Shown: positions 17,755-27,098 of the stretch, in pieces
Layout of the letters: every line of letters begins with the position of its first letter
Numbering within the stretch: position 1 is the stretch's first letter
Source of the DNA: Pelobacter sp. UBA6812
GTDB taxonomy: Bacteria; Desulfobacterota; Desulfuromonadia; Desulfuromonadales; Syntrophotaleaceae
Assembly (NCBI GenBank): GCA_002452265.1
Contig: DKEW01000034.1
Coordinates: 1-49,405 of the forward strand
Direction: 5' to 3'
Length of the DNA stretch: 49,405 nucleotides
Made by a program: the position numbers and the translations under genes
Notes under the pieces: generated by a model
Seen by the model: only the letters and a program-made list of their open reading frames with translations
Database searches by the model: none
What the model was told of the DNA's origin: nothing

Positions 17755-20531
17755 GCTTTTGCCTCCGTTTTACTCTTTCTGAATGAACTATTTGATGTGG
17801 CCATCTTGGAGTAAAGCTCGAACAGCTTTTCCAGCCGTTCCGTGTCGTTGCGGAACCGGCGCCCAACATAAATGCGTTCCAGTACCTCGTCGTTGCGCTC
17901 GTGGGCTTCGTGCAAATTGGCGGGCATCTTCTCGGGGGCATATAAATCGGCAATGGTCGCCGGAAAATGTGCTTCGCGGGCCAAGAGGATCTCTTCGGCA
18001 CAGCGAGTCAAATCCGCCTTGTTTTTTTCGGTAAGCGTCGGGACAGGGAAAGTGTACCAACCGAGCGTATTTGTGTATGAATAATCAGTTCGCATTCGAG
18101 CACATACGTTAGCAACCCAAGTCAAGTTAAGCCGAGAACATATGATTGCTAGTGGCCAAATTTCAGCGCCGGATATGGTGAATGCTTTGTTCGACACAAC
18201 TGTACCGCCTGGCAGCAACCCAGCAGGCAGATAAGGACGATTCTCTGAGCTGATTACTGGCACACAAATTATGGGGTCGAATGATATCGGCTTCCTTTCA
18301 TCGAACCTATACGGCCAATTAGCAGCTTTTACCGTTGCAGCTTTTTTACTCTCCAATCGAAACTGCCGAACCTGCTCGACTCGTTTCTTGATGCTCGGGA
18401 TACTCAGCGCCTTGTCGACTGCTTCATCGTCTATCCAAATACAGAATCTACGACTGCCAGAGATCAACTCCTTTGAGCCCACGAACGGCCTTATAAACTG
18501 AGCATATTCATCGGCCTTGAGACCTAGCTCTACCACCTCGCCGTATTCAAGGATAAGGTGACCGCCATCTGTCGGTGAGTTTCCCCGCGTCATTTCAGGG
18601 AGGTTGGCGATGCTTTTTGACAACGGATGAACAATAACATCTGGTCCAGCTATCAGATATGCATTTATATTCTCAGCATCTTTGGCAGTTAAAGTACCAT
18701 CGTCTGTTAGCGAGACTAGAGAGCGGCGTGTGCCAGCATGGTTTGATATCCCGACGATAACCACCGTCACTCCGGCGTTATTGCTGGCAAGGTTCGACCA
18801 TTTGAATGACGTGTGAGCGAAAGCAATTTTGTGGCCTGTCTGAAAAATCAAAGGCCAAAGAAACGGAACCTGCTGGCCCTGACAAATCGAGTTAGTTGCC
18901 ACGAAGGCGGCGACAGCGTTGGTTCGCGTTCCGTAGTCGGCGGCCTTCATAAACCAACCTGCCACATAGTCAAGTGATTTCCAATTCTTGCTTCGCGCCG
19001 CGAAGATGGCTTCAAGATCAGCTTTGTGCTTGTCTGTTTGCCACTTGCTACCAAGGTACGGGGGGTTGCCGCAAATATATGTCTCGCCACCTTCGTTTTC
19101 AAAATCGATCTGAACCTGATCCAATGGGGTATCAAACAGATCGTCAGAGTGGAGCTTTACACCTGTTCCTGTAGGTGGGCATATACTCAACCAGTCTAGC
19201 CGCAAAGCATTGCCGCACGTAATCCAGTTCTGCGCATTCAGTGGCAGGAACTCGGCAAGCGCCTCCTGCTGGCCGCGATAAAGTACATTGCACTGATACT
19301 CAGCAATAATAAGGGCTAGGCGTGCTATCTCGGCTGAGAAATCTCTTAGCTCAATGCCGCGAAAATTGGTCAGCGGAATATCACTCTTGCGTCCGGATTC
19401 GCCGCGTCGCTCATTGAGAGTATTCTCAATCTCCCGCATCTTCTTATAGGCAATAACTAGGAAGTTTCCAGAGCCGCAGGCTGGATCAAAGACCCTGATC
19501 CTAGATAGTCGCTTACGCAGATTAAGCAGAATGCGAGGGTTATCGCCTGCCTCTTCAAGTCGCTCCCACAGATCGTCGAGGAACAGCGGATTGAGCACCT
19601 TCAGGATGTTTGGCACGCTCGTGTAGTGCATGCCGAGTTCGCCGCGTTCCTCGTCATCCGCGACCGCCTGGATCATCGAGCCAAAAATATCCGGGTTGAT
19701 TTTGGTCCAATCTAGATTGCCAATATGAAGCAGATAAGACCGAGCAATCTTGCTAAATCGCGGTACATCGAGATTGCCAGAGAAAAGTCCACCATTCACA
19801 TAGGGGAAAGCATCGGCCCAGCGCGGAATTCCTCCGTTAACCCGACCTGCGTATTTGGTGTTCATGGCTCGGAACATTTCGCCTATCACCTCATGCGTGT
19901 TCGAAGAGTCCCGCGCACTCATCTGCTCAATTGTATCCGTGAACAGCCCCGTTCCCCGAAAAATATCCGTATCCTCGGCGAAAAAACAGAAGATCAGACG
20001 CGCCATGAAGTGGTTCATGTCGTGACGACGAGCTTCGGTCCCCCAGTCGGGATTGTCCTTCAGCAATTCGACATAAAGGCGGTTCAGGCGACTGGTTGCC
20101 CGGATATCAAAAGAACTATCTCGAACCTGCTTGACAGTGGTTATACCCGCTAATGGCAAAAAGAAGCCAAAGTGATCAGGGAAATCTTGATAGAGACATA
20201 CAACGGTCTCGCCTGACTCCAAATCTTCTGCCTCAAAATCTACTCCATCGGTAGAGAGAATGAAGCGTGCCTTGGCTCTGGTCGTGGCCGGACTTGTTTT
20301 CAGTGCATCTAGGGTCTTAGTCACTTCGCCAGGTTGAACGACCGCAATGTGGATGTTGTTCGTCTGGAGGACGCCACCCAGATCGGACTTGTTCGACGCC
20401 CCCGAGCGCAAGCGTTTGATGGTCGTCTCCTTGTTTCCGAATGCTTGGAGAAAAGCAAACGGAAACTCACCCTTATCAAAAGGTTGGAGCGACAAATCGG
20501 TTACAGCTATTTCAATTTCTACTGCATTCAT
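17751..20531 (-). CDS. MmeI-like DNA adenine methyltransferase
   Basis: A 926-residue N6-adenine methyltransferase. Motif I is FDPACGSGNFL (348-358) and motif IV is NPPY (489-492). The helical spacer seen in MmeI-like enzymes is present (RLIFCFFAEDTDIF, 178-191) as is GMHYTS before the methylase core, and the C-terminal third looks like a target-recognition domain. The MmeI nuclease domain with a D...ExK site is not seen at the N-terminus; residues 1-140 hold a different, unassigned domain. The gene is first in a three-gene overlapping operon with helicase and GIY-YIG nuclease. It probably marks host DNA as self. Confidence 0.85.
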   Translation of the reverse strand: MNAVEIEIAVTDLSLQPFDKGEFPFAFLQAFGNKETTIKRLRSGASNKSDLGGVLQTNNIHIAVVQPGEVTKTLDALKTSPATTRAKARFILSTDGVDFEAEDLESGETVVCLYQDFPDHFGFFLPLAGITTVKQVRDSSFDIRATSRLNRLYVELLKDNPDWGTEARRHDMNHFMARLIFCFFAEDTDIFRGTGLFTDTIEQMSARDSSNTHEVIGEMFRAMNTKYAGRVNGGIPRWADAFPYVNGGLFSGNLDVPRFSKIARSYLLHIGNLDWTKINPDIFGSMIQAVADDEERGELGMHYTSVPNILKVLNPLFLDDLWERLEEAGDNPRILLNLRKRLSRIRVFDPACGSGNFLVIAYKKMREIENTLNERRGESGRKSDIPLTNFRGIELRDFSAEIARLALIIAEYQCNVLYRGQQEALAEFLPLNAQNWITCGNALRLDWLSICPPTGTGVKLHSDDLFDTPLDQVQIDFENEGGETYICGNPPYLGSKWQTDKHKADLEAIFAARSKNWKSLDYVAGWFMKAADYGTRTNAVAAFVATNSICQGQQVPFLWPLIFQTGHKIAFAHTSFKWSNLASNNAGVTVVIVGISNHAGTRRSLVSLTDDGTLTAKDAENINAYLIAGPDVIVHPLSKSIANLPEMTRGNSPTDGGHLILEYGEVVELGLKADEYAQFIRPFVGSKELISGSRRFCIWIDDEAVDKALSIPSIKKRVEQVRQFRLESKKAATVKAANWPYRFDERKPISFDPIICVPVISSENRPYLPAGLLPGGTVVSNKAFTISGAEIWPLAIICSRLNLTWVANVCARMRTDYSYTNTLGWYTFPVPTLTEKNKADLTRCAEEILLAREAHFPATIADLYAPEKMPANLHEAHERNDEVLERIYVGRRFRNDTERLEKLFELYSKMATSNSSFRKSKTEAKA

Positions 20532-20764
20532 AAAACATCTTACCTATTCAAAAAAAACGTTCCTGCAAACATTTATGGAAGCGGAGAGCGGATCATCCAT
20601 GAAACCATGCATTTTGCGCCTTATCACGGAAATCGTGAATGGCAGGCTCAGAGGACATAAGGGGACGCATCTACAAAATTTGGCCCTGTAAATAATTTTA
20701 AATTTTGCGGACCTCCCCTTTACAGCTGTTCGAATAGGGAAAAAACCTTTACCATAATCGAAAC
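20532..20764. other. Spacer between the two defence cassettes
   Basis: About 230 nt, AT-rich, holding the ribosome-binding site of the methyltransferase and the probable promoter of the three-gene operon (not pinpointed). The short string AAGGGGACGCATCTAC near 20658 looks like a fragment of a mobile element end, but it is too short to assign. Confidence 0.35.
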
Positions 20765-23236
20765 CTACACCTCAATAACCGGACGAATCATCGTCGCCAC
20801 GGGGTTATAGATGTCCATCGCTATCTCGGGGGTTTTGATCGTCACCACGAGCGAATAACGCGCCATTCTGCCCCACCGCCCGAGCTGATGACGTTCTTTC
20901 CACCAGCCAATGACCGGATAAACCCCAATAAAGCCACGCTCAGCCAGATCCGCGGCTGTCCCCACCCAGCGGTCGCTGTGAATCGACCCCAGGCTCCTTA
21001 TGTCCGGCCCGAAAAGCCACTCTGCAGCATCGCTGGAGGTGGGATTTCCGAGCTCCTCGTCTCGCGCCGTCTGATTGATCCTGGCCCTGAACTGGTCGAG
21101 GGTCTCCGTCGGCGTCTTAACGTCGAAGCGGAGCCCGTGTGACATGTAGCGATGTTTCTTGGTCCAACCCCGGCGGGCCGGGTTGGGTTCGATGAAATAA
21201 GAAAGGGTGACCCTCATTTCCACAGGGGTTTCTCCCAATTGCTGTAACGTCTCGCGAGGCCAGGGAATGGCGTGGATGTGCATGTCCCTGGTTTTTGTCT
21301 TTCCATTGACCCTGTCATAAGGCTGAAGGGACTCCTGAGCAATTAGGGTAAGGGAATTTTGAGCGCTCCAGAGAAGGGATTGCAAGTGCGGTACGCCAAA
21401 TCCATAGCAGCGCAAAAGATATTCGGCAGATTTTCTTTTTGAAAGTCCTTCTGCGGCAACCCGATGGCGCATCGCCGGAGTCCAGTCGGCTGAATGCACG
21501 AGCACGGCACGTAAGGTCTCTGGCCAGAAATCGGGATACTGGGCCTGAAGAATCGCGGCCATGCGTGAGGCCTGGGCCGTGGCGGCGCTGGTCTCCCGGG
21601 AGGTGGACAGAAGCCTCTCCAGGGGACGGTAGTAGGTCGACAGCAGTTCAAGACTATCCACATAGTCAGCGCTGCCCGTTCCCGGGTCGAGCCCCATATT
21701 GCCGCCTTCAAGAACAATGTCCGGCTTCACCGGCCAGGGACGTGCCCATATAACGGAGGTGGTACTTGAGGGGCTGATGTCTCCAGGCGGGGCAATGGGA
21801 GTCCAGTCGGGATAGGCCGCCGGATCGATCTGCGTCTTTTCCGTGAAAGCACCAACCGTCAGCGCGTTCCAGGCCTGGCCCGGATCATGGACGCCGTCTG
21901 TCAGATTGCTGTCCGGATACTGGTGCCTTTCGGCCGGGTCTGTGTTCCCCCCGGAGATAATCACCAATCGTCGTTGATCGTCGTCGGCGCCGGAAGTAAG
22001 AGAATCGATGGCGGCGGACCATTCCGACGGCTGTCCCCGGTCGCGAAAATCGGTCGTCGTCACGGCCATCGAGACAACTCTTTGTCGGTCCGGAGCCTGG
22101 ACCTCCGCTCTAGCAACTCCCTCTATTGTAATGGCCCCGTAGAGATGGGCAGGGTTTTGCCCTCTGGGGGGAAGAATCTTCACCGATTCCAGCCGGTGGG
22201 CCAGGGTAATTGGCCCAGTGCCAGCGAGGATTTCCGTCAAATCTCCGTAAAGGGCCAACCCTGCCATTTCGGTGCCGTGACCGTTATGGTCGGCGACACC
22301 CCAACCTAGATGATACGAATGGAGATCGTCTTCGGCTAGAGCTGGCGTGATCAGGGGATGCTGCCGGCTGATGCCTGTGTCCAGAATGCACACAGCGGGA
22401 GCCTGGTTGGAAGGAGGGGTGAGGTCTTCCAAGGCGGTCTGAACCCACTCGTCTTGCTCGGTGGGGGGCATTTCACTGAAAAAATCGGCAGTGTCTTTGG
22501 CCTTGCGAAGCTCGGCTACGCAATTGAGAAGATAGATCGACCGCGCCATTTGAGACTTCGTTCCGCGCGCAAGAATGACAGTGCGGTCAGGAAATATAGA
22601 CGTCTCCTCGCCGACTTCCAGGCCAATTCTCGTTGCGTGGGTCGTGAAGAAGTCCCGAATCTCATCCCGGTCTTTACCCGCGCGGAGCCAGACCTCCCAC
22701 CAAATGGGGTCTTCGGTTATCGGCAGAATATCTTGGCTATCCGTCCATAAGGCATCGAGAACCGCCAGATGGATTTCCGAGACACCTTCGATCAAGTCCT
22801 TGTTTTTCGGTTTTCCTGTGGGAGTCGCCTGGTCGCGATAGGCGGTGAGCAATTTTTCGAAATAGGCCAGCTTGCCTTCGGGGATAAAAACGGTAGCAAG
22901 TGTTTTTGTCCCTACCTTTTTGAGGCTGAGTAGTTCGATGCCATGCGTTGAATTCTCAAGGCTCTCGAATTTAAGGTTGAAATCCGGCTCGCTCTCGAAT
23001 TCCAGATATATCCCGGTTTGAGCGTCGACACCGAAAGCCGTTCTTTGCTGTTTCAGCGCCTCGGATTCCTCCCGCACACGGGTAAGTTTTTCAAAGAGAA
23101 TTTGGGCGTGCTGTTGTCGATTGCGGGTGGGAAGGTTAAGGGACGGACCTCTGCCGAGGATGGGTGTCGTATAGAGTTCTGTCGTGGCCGTTTGGGAAAC
23201 TAAAAGATGTGGCAACCCCTCTCCGATTTCCGGCAT
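20765..23236 (-). CDS. ietS: Subtilisin-like serine protease, IetS-type
   Basis: A 823-residue S8 peptidase. The catalytic triad is Asp286 (CILDTG), His320 (NGHGTEMAG) and Ser550 (ETSAAT), with the oxyanion Asn431 in SGGN. No signal peptide is seen, so it acts in the cytoplasm. The N-terminal 280 residues and the last 200 are unassigned. Its AAA+ partner ends 30 nt upstream. This pair has the architecture of IetAS, a protease toxin plus ATPase antitoxin of Agrobacterium plasmids later reported as anti-phage in published screens. Sequence alone does not show which target it cuts. Confidence 0.8.
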   Translation of the reverse strand: MPEIGEGLPHLLVSQTATTELYTTPILGRGPSLNLPTRNRQQHAQILFEKLTRVREESEALKQQRTAFGVDAQTGIYLEFESEPDFNLKFESLENSTHGIELLSLKKVGTKTLATVFIPEGKLAYFEKLLTAYRDQATPTGKPKNKDLIEGVSEIHLAVLDALWTDSQDILPITEDPIWWEVWLRAGKDRDEIRDFFTTHATRIGLEVGEETSIFPDRTVILARGTKSQMARSIYLLNCVAELRKAKDTADFFSEMPPTEQDEWVQTALEDLTPPSNQAPAVCILDTGISRQHPLITPALAEDDLHSYHLGWGVADHNGHGTEMAGLALYGDLTEILAGTGPITLAHRLESVKILPPRGQNPAHLYGAITIEGVARAEVQAPDRQRVVSMAVTTTDFRDRGQPSEWSAAIDSLTSGADDDQRRLVIISGGNTDPAERHQYPDSNLTDGVHDPGQAWNALTVGAFTEKTQIDPAAYPDWTPIAPPGDISPSSTTSVIWARPWPVKPDIVLEGGNMGLDPGTGSADYVDSLELLSTYYRPLERLLSTSRETSAATAQASRMAAILQAQYPDFWPETLRAVLVHSADWTPAMRHRVAAEGLSKRKSAEYLLRCYGFGVPHLQSLLWSAQNSLTLIAQESLQPYDRVNGKTKTRDMHIHAIPWPRETLQQLGETPVEMRVTLSYFIEPNPARRGWTKKHRYMSHGLRFDVKTPTETLDQFRARINQTARDEELGNPTSSDAAEWLFGPDIRSLGSIHSDRWVGTAADLAERGFIGVYPVIGWWKERHQLGRWGRMARYSLVVTIKTPEIAMDIYNPVATMIRPVIEV

Positions 23237-23266
23237 GGCATTACAGTCCTTTTCAGGAAAGAAAAT

Positions 23267-24247
23267 TTATTTCTTACGGATGGATTGGCGTTCCTGGAGT
23301 GGCTTTAAGAGGTCCTCCGTTGAGACTTCCTCGCGGTCATGGATAATCGCATCCTTTATGGCATCTTCGCAGGCCCTGGTGATGTCGGCATAGCTGAGCC
23401 CTTCGGCTTTTTCCGCGAGCCTTTTCCAATCCATATCCTTCTTTTTGAATTGGAGCAGTTTATTGTTTAATGTTTGCTCAATAAGCTCCTTAGGCGGGAG
23501 CCCAAATTCGACAACATCATCAAAGCGCCGAAAGAGAGCATGGTCGAGGATTTCGGGGTGGTTGGTTGCAGCCAGAATAAGACTATCTGAGGTATCCTGT
23601 TCGATCATCTGCAGGAAACTGTTCAGAATTCGCCTTATTTCCCCGACATCGTTAAGCAGACCCCGCTGGGAGCCGATCGCATCGAACTCGTCGAACAGGT
23701 AGACGCCGCGGGTTTGATTCAGGGACTCGAAAATGAGACGGAGCTTCGCCGCTGTCTCCCCCATGTATTTGGTCATCAAACTGTCGAGGCGTACGGTGAA
23801 AAGAGGCAGTCCCAACTCACCAGCCAGAACGGTGGCGGACATGGTCTTACCCGTCCCAGGCTGCCCGACGAGGAGCAGTTTCTTTCTGGGCATCAATCCG
23901 TAGGAACGGATTTTCTTAATCTGGCGCTGTTCCTTGATCAGCCGCTTGAGACGCTCGGACACACTCTCCAAAAGAACCATATCCGAAAGCCGCAACTTGG
24001 GATAGGAGACCGACAGCAGGGAAGAGAGTTCCCCACGGGGGGTGGTGATCGGTATCGGCAGGGACGAAACAGGCGCAGATTTTTTCGCCTTAGCTTCGTC
24101 AATCAGGGCTCTGATTTCCTGGGCCAGTTTGCCGTGGCCTCGTTTTGCCTCGGCTGCCGCCATTTGCATCGCAACAGCGAAGAAGTGTGAGTCATTTCCC
24201 TCGAAGTGCGACTTAAGCAACGCTTTGAGTTGATCAGCTTTAGCCAT
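23267..24247 (-). CDS. ietA: AAA+ ATPase, IetA-type
   Basis: A 326-residue cytoplasmic AAA+ ATPase with Walker A GQPGTGKT (128-135), Walker B YLFDEFDA (183-190), sensor-1 Asn in AATNHPE and arginine finger in FRRFDD. The first 90 residues are helical and basic, of unknown role. It is the first gene of the pair with the S8 protease. In IetAS the ATPase holds the protease in check. An AGGAAG site lies before the ATG. Confidence 0.8.
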   Translation of the reverse strand: MAKADQLKALLKSHFEGNDSHFFAVAMQMAAAEAKRGHGKLAQEIRALIDEAKAKKSAPVSSLPIPITTPRGELSSLLSVSYPKLRLSDMVLLESVSERLKRLIKEQRQIKKIRSYGLMPRKKLLLVGQPGTGKTMSATVLAGELGLPLFTVRLDSLMTKYMGETAAKLRLIFESLNQTRGVYLFDEFDAIGSQRGLLNDVGEIRRILNSFLQMIEQDTSDSLILAATNHPEILDHALFRRFDDVVEFGLPPKELIEQTLNNKLLQFKKKDMDWKRLAEKAEGLSYADITRACEDAIKDAIIHDREEVSTEDLLKPLQERQSIRKK

Positions 24248-24315
24248 GGTTAGAGCTTCCTGGCAAAAATCAGGTTAGACCCTGAAAAAAATCCCGCATT
24301 CCATATATTAAAATC

Positions 24316-24441
24316 TTACCAGCGGTAACATGTTTGGTCTATCCTAAACGATGAAATCTCGGTGGCAGTAAAGACGGCGCCATCATAACCCACGGCAGCC
24401 CGAATTTCCAGAAGATAAGCCTTGGTTTTCATTCTCGCCAT
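24316..24441 (-). CDS. Possible small ORF, 41 aa
   Basis: A reading MARMKTKAYLLEIRAAVGYD... of 41 residues, with GAGAGG about 7 nt before the ATG. It could be the start of a decayed gene or a short protein. There is no family match, so coding status is unproven. Confidence 0.25.
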   Translation of the reverse strand: MARMKTKAYLLEIRAAVGYDGAVFTATEISSFRIDQTCYRW

Positions 24442-24726
24442 AATGACGCCTCTCGATCAAGAGTACTCTCTTTGATTAGGGTGTCCATTTTTCGTGGGTA
24501 GCTCCGCGATCTAACGGTCTGAAGTTCGATTTCTAAAATTTGCGGTGACCTTGATTCTGTTAACCACGTCCACCCTCCTGCGAATCTACCAAAATAAGAC
24601 GGACTAAATGTATAGCACTTAAAAAACATGGGTCAAGCTTCACGGCTGTCCCATAAGTCATCTCGGATTGCTTATTGGCTGATCAAACGAGTATGGACCG
24701 GTATTTCTAACATATCCTGAAATCTA

Positions 24727-24912
24727 AGACTGGGGATGTAGCTTCCGGGTTTCAAACTTTTCGGGGCTAATCTCTAAAGCCTTGTCCCCATTCGCGGTGT
24801 TATAGCTGAAATCCACGATATGTTCTCAGACGGATTTAACAGGAATTGACCTGAGTACCGCCTGCTTCGGGCGCAACTCGACATATTTTCCTTCTGGAGA
24901 TATCTTCAGTTA
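24727..24912 (-). pseudogene. Vestigial coding fragment at island right edge
   Basis: One minus-strand frame reads as protein-like sequence (LKISPEGKYVELRP..., then after an in-frame TGA ...VDFSYNTANGDKALEISPEKFE...). The stop and lack of a start suggest a decayed gene end. I do not recognise the family. The region 24442-24726 shows nothing else I can support. Confidence 0.3.
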
Positions 24913-24921
24913 TTGCAGAAC

Positions 24922-24980
24922 CGCCTAGTCACTTTAAACTAGGTGTTCCAAGAAAATGCCGATGCATTTTTCAACACCTT
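24922..24980. other. Structured region with two hairpins at the island edge
   Basis: Two adjacent hairpins: CCTAGT...ACTAGG at about 24924-24943, and AGGTGTT...AACACCT (24941-24978) enclosing AAAATGC/GCATTTT. The second overlaps one arm of the island-flanking inverted repeat at 24967-24993. It lies 70-130 nt before the methyltransferase gene at 25053 and may be its leader or an attachment-like element. Confidence 0.4.
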
Positions 24981-25052
24981 AAGTAAACGGCTTGATAGCA
25001 AAGTGTGAAGTTGATCTTTTCATCCGTAGTCCATTCTGCAATAATCCCCGCC

Positions 25053-25985
25053 ATGCAAATCATTCACGAAGAAATCATGCGGCACCTGCCGATTAACGGC
25101 GAAACCCGTCGTCTGTTTCACGGGCGGGGGCAATGTTTTGCCGGGTATGAAGACCTGGTGATCGATTATTTCCCTCCGGTGGTCATGGTGATCCTTTATC
25201 GTCAACGGCCGCAGGCGTGGCTGGAGGAACTGACGGCATTGCTTTGCTCGGCCTTGTCGGAGCCCCCCCGTGCAATTCTCCTACAGGAGCGTTTTTTGCC
25301 CAATGGCCCGAGTCGCTTACTGCAAGGGGATCTGCCAGAAAGTCTTGACGCGCGGGAGGCGGGATTGTCGTTCCGGTTGCGCCTTGGTGAAGCGCAGAAT
25401 GTCGGGTTTTTCCCGGATATGGCGGTGGGGCGCAAGTTGGTGCGTGAGCGCGCGGCGGGCAAGCGCGTGCTGAATCTGTTTGCCTACAGTTGCAGCTTTT
25501 CCGTCGCTGCTCTGGCCGGTGGGGCGACCCAGGTGGTTAATCTCGACATGAATCGCGGCGCGCTGGAACTCGGCAGACGCAATCATCAAATCAACGGCAT
25601 CGATCTGCGCCGGGCCAGTTTCCTGTCGGTGGAGTTTTTCCGCAGCCTCGGTAAAGTGCGAAAACTGGGTCCGTTTGATCTGGTGATCTGCGACCCGCCC
25701 GCCTCTCAGGGCAAAAGCTTTACCGCAGAGAGGCACTGGCCCAAACTGGTACGCAGTCTGCCGGAGCTGCTTGCCCCCGGCGGGGAGATCGTGGCTTGCC
25801 TCAATGCGCCCAACCTGGGGCCGGATTATCTTGACCGGTTGCTGGTGGAGACCTTTCCCCTGGCGGAAAACCTCGGTCTGTATCGTCCCGGTGAAGACTT
25901 CCCCGAAGCCCACCCGGAATGCACCGTATCCCTGCATCATTATCAGTTGCCCGTGGTCAGGGCTGAGCAGGCTGTTGCCTTTTGA
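25053..25985 (+). CDS. RlmI/RlmK-like SAM-dependent RNA methyltransferase
   Basis: A 310-residue class I methyltransferase resembling RlmI/RlmK. The SAM-binding loop is NLFAYSCSFS, with a VVNLDMN acidic residue next, and the catalytic-type motif CDPPASQGKSF follows, where RlmI-like enzymes have DPPSFQ. It probably methylates a 23S rRNA base. The start is uncertain: ATG at 25053 has no clear ribosome-binding site; a GTG at 25005 would add 16 residues. It marks the first core gene right of the accessory island. The full length lacks an N-terminal PUA domain seen in E. coli RlmI. Confidence 0.8.
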   Translation: MQIIHEEIMRHLPINGETRRLFHGRGQCFAGYEDLVIDYFPPVVMVILYRQRPQAWLEELTALLCSALSEPPRAILLQERFLPNGPSRLLQGDLPESLDAREAGLSFRLRLGEAQNVGFFPDMAVGRKLVRERAAGKRVLNLFAYSCSFSVAALAGGATQVVNLDMNRGALELGRRNHQINGIDLRRASFLSVEFFRSLGKVRKLGPFDLVICDPPASQGKSFTAERHWPKLVRSLPELLAPGGEIVACLNAPNLGPDYLDRLLVETFPLAENLGLYRPGEDFPEAHPECTVSLHHYQLPVVRAEQAVAF

Positions 25986-26148
25986 TAAACGGGCGTATAA
26001 ATCAGAAAAAGTAACTTTTGGAGTGTATTTCCCAGGGCGCACGAGCAAATGACAGCAGTCTTGTTCTCTTAGATAAAATTCTTCGACATGCTGAGATCGT
26101 GTCGTATAGATCTATAGGTAATGTGGGATTGTATTCCGGAGAAAATAT

Positions 26149-26187
26149 GAGAATGGCCCATGCCAGTTACGGGTGGGCCATTCTTAT
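26149..26187 (+). terminator. Hairpin terminator downstream of the methyltransferase
   Basis: Stem GAATGGCCCA paired with TGGGCCATTC, 13-nt loop, then TTATG. The remaining 25986-26463 gap shows no gene or other structure. Confidence 0.6.
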
Positions 26188-26463
26188 GTCTGGTGAATCG
26201 TGGTTTCCGGATGCGATACGGAAACCTTTTATAAGTTAGGTAAATGTTTACGATCTGATTTTATCATGCACAGAAATCCGCCCAATTGAGTAGTATCAAC
26301 TTTCAGGTTTTAGTTTTTGCTTTGTCGATTATTTGTTCTGCTGAGGTTCGGTGCTGTCCTCAACCACTGTACTTGATAGTGATTTGCCATAACGGTTTGG
26401 AATCATTCAGATACAGAAGACAAAGCAAACCACTGGCAATATATTGCTCGACCTTCCGTTTTA

Positions 26464-26817
26464 TTAATTCATCTTTGTTTCAAGATACTCCTTTAGGGCT
26501 ACGGCATTGTTGTGTTCTTCATCGCTAGCCGCGAAGATCAGGGTCACTTGGCCCTTTTTAGTAAAGGACAGCAATTCCTCCATCGCAATCTTGCACCCAT
26601 CCAATTCAGCAAAGAAGCGATGCTTGAATTCATCCCACCTCTCTGGATCGTGGCCGAACCATTGACGTAGTTCCGCGCTCGGGGCGATCTCCTTCAACCA
26701 GGCATCGAGTTTAAGCTTCTCCTTGCTGACACCCCGAGGCCAGATACGATCCACCAATATCCGGTAACCGTCATTTTCTCCCGGTTCCTCATACGCCCTT
26801 TTTAGCCATATCTGCAT
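26464..26817 (-). CDS. DUF488 domain protein
   Basis: A 117-residue protein with the DUF488 signature: ILVDRIWPRGVSKE near residues 20-33 and FGHDPERWDEFKHRF in the middle. Members of this family are widespread and small; function is unproven. The ATG at 26817 (MQIWLKRAY) is chosen because the 29 codons upstream lack homology and a GAGAAA-like site precedes it. No co-transcribed neighbour. Confidence 0.8.
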   Translation of the reverse strand: MQIWLKRAYEEPGENDGYRILVDRIWPRGVSKEKLKLDAWLKEIAPSAELRQWFGHDPERWDEFKHRFFAELDGCKIAMEELLSFTKKGQVTLIFAASDEEHNNAVALKEYLETKMN

Positions 26818-27098
26818 AAGATTTTCTCTTTCCGTCCTAGCATTAAAGTCTCGATGGATAGAGATAAGGTAGACTTGATAAAAGTCTCGGGATAACCTGC
26901 ACACACATATATTGCCATATAAAACATGCTATTTTGGGTGCAAGGTAGTGCAATTGACACCATCCGAGAATTTGTCTCTATTTTCTGAAGAGTTGCAAGT
27001 TTTTTCAAGAATTAGTAGCATAGAGACAGAGTAAATTTCACTCTGAGGTTCCAGATGAAAATCGATGGTCACCCCTCTCCGGAAGGGAGGTTAAATAA

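Noticed and set aside
24429..24629. 66-residue minus-strand ORF right of ietA
   Set aside because: No ribosome-binding site or homology; composition looks like chance.
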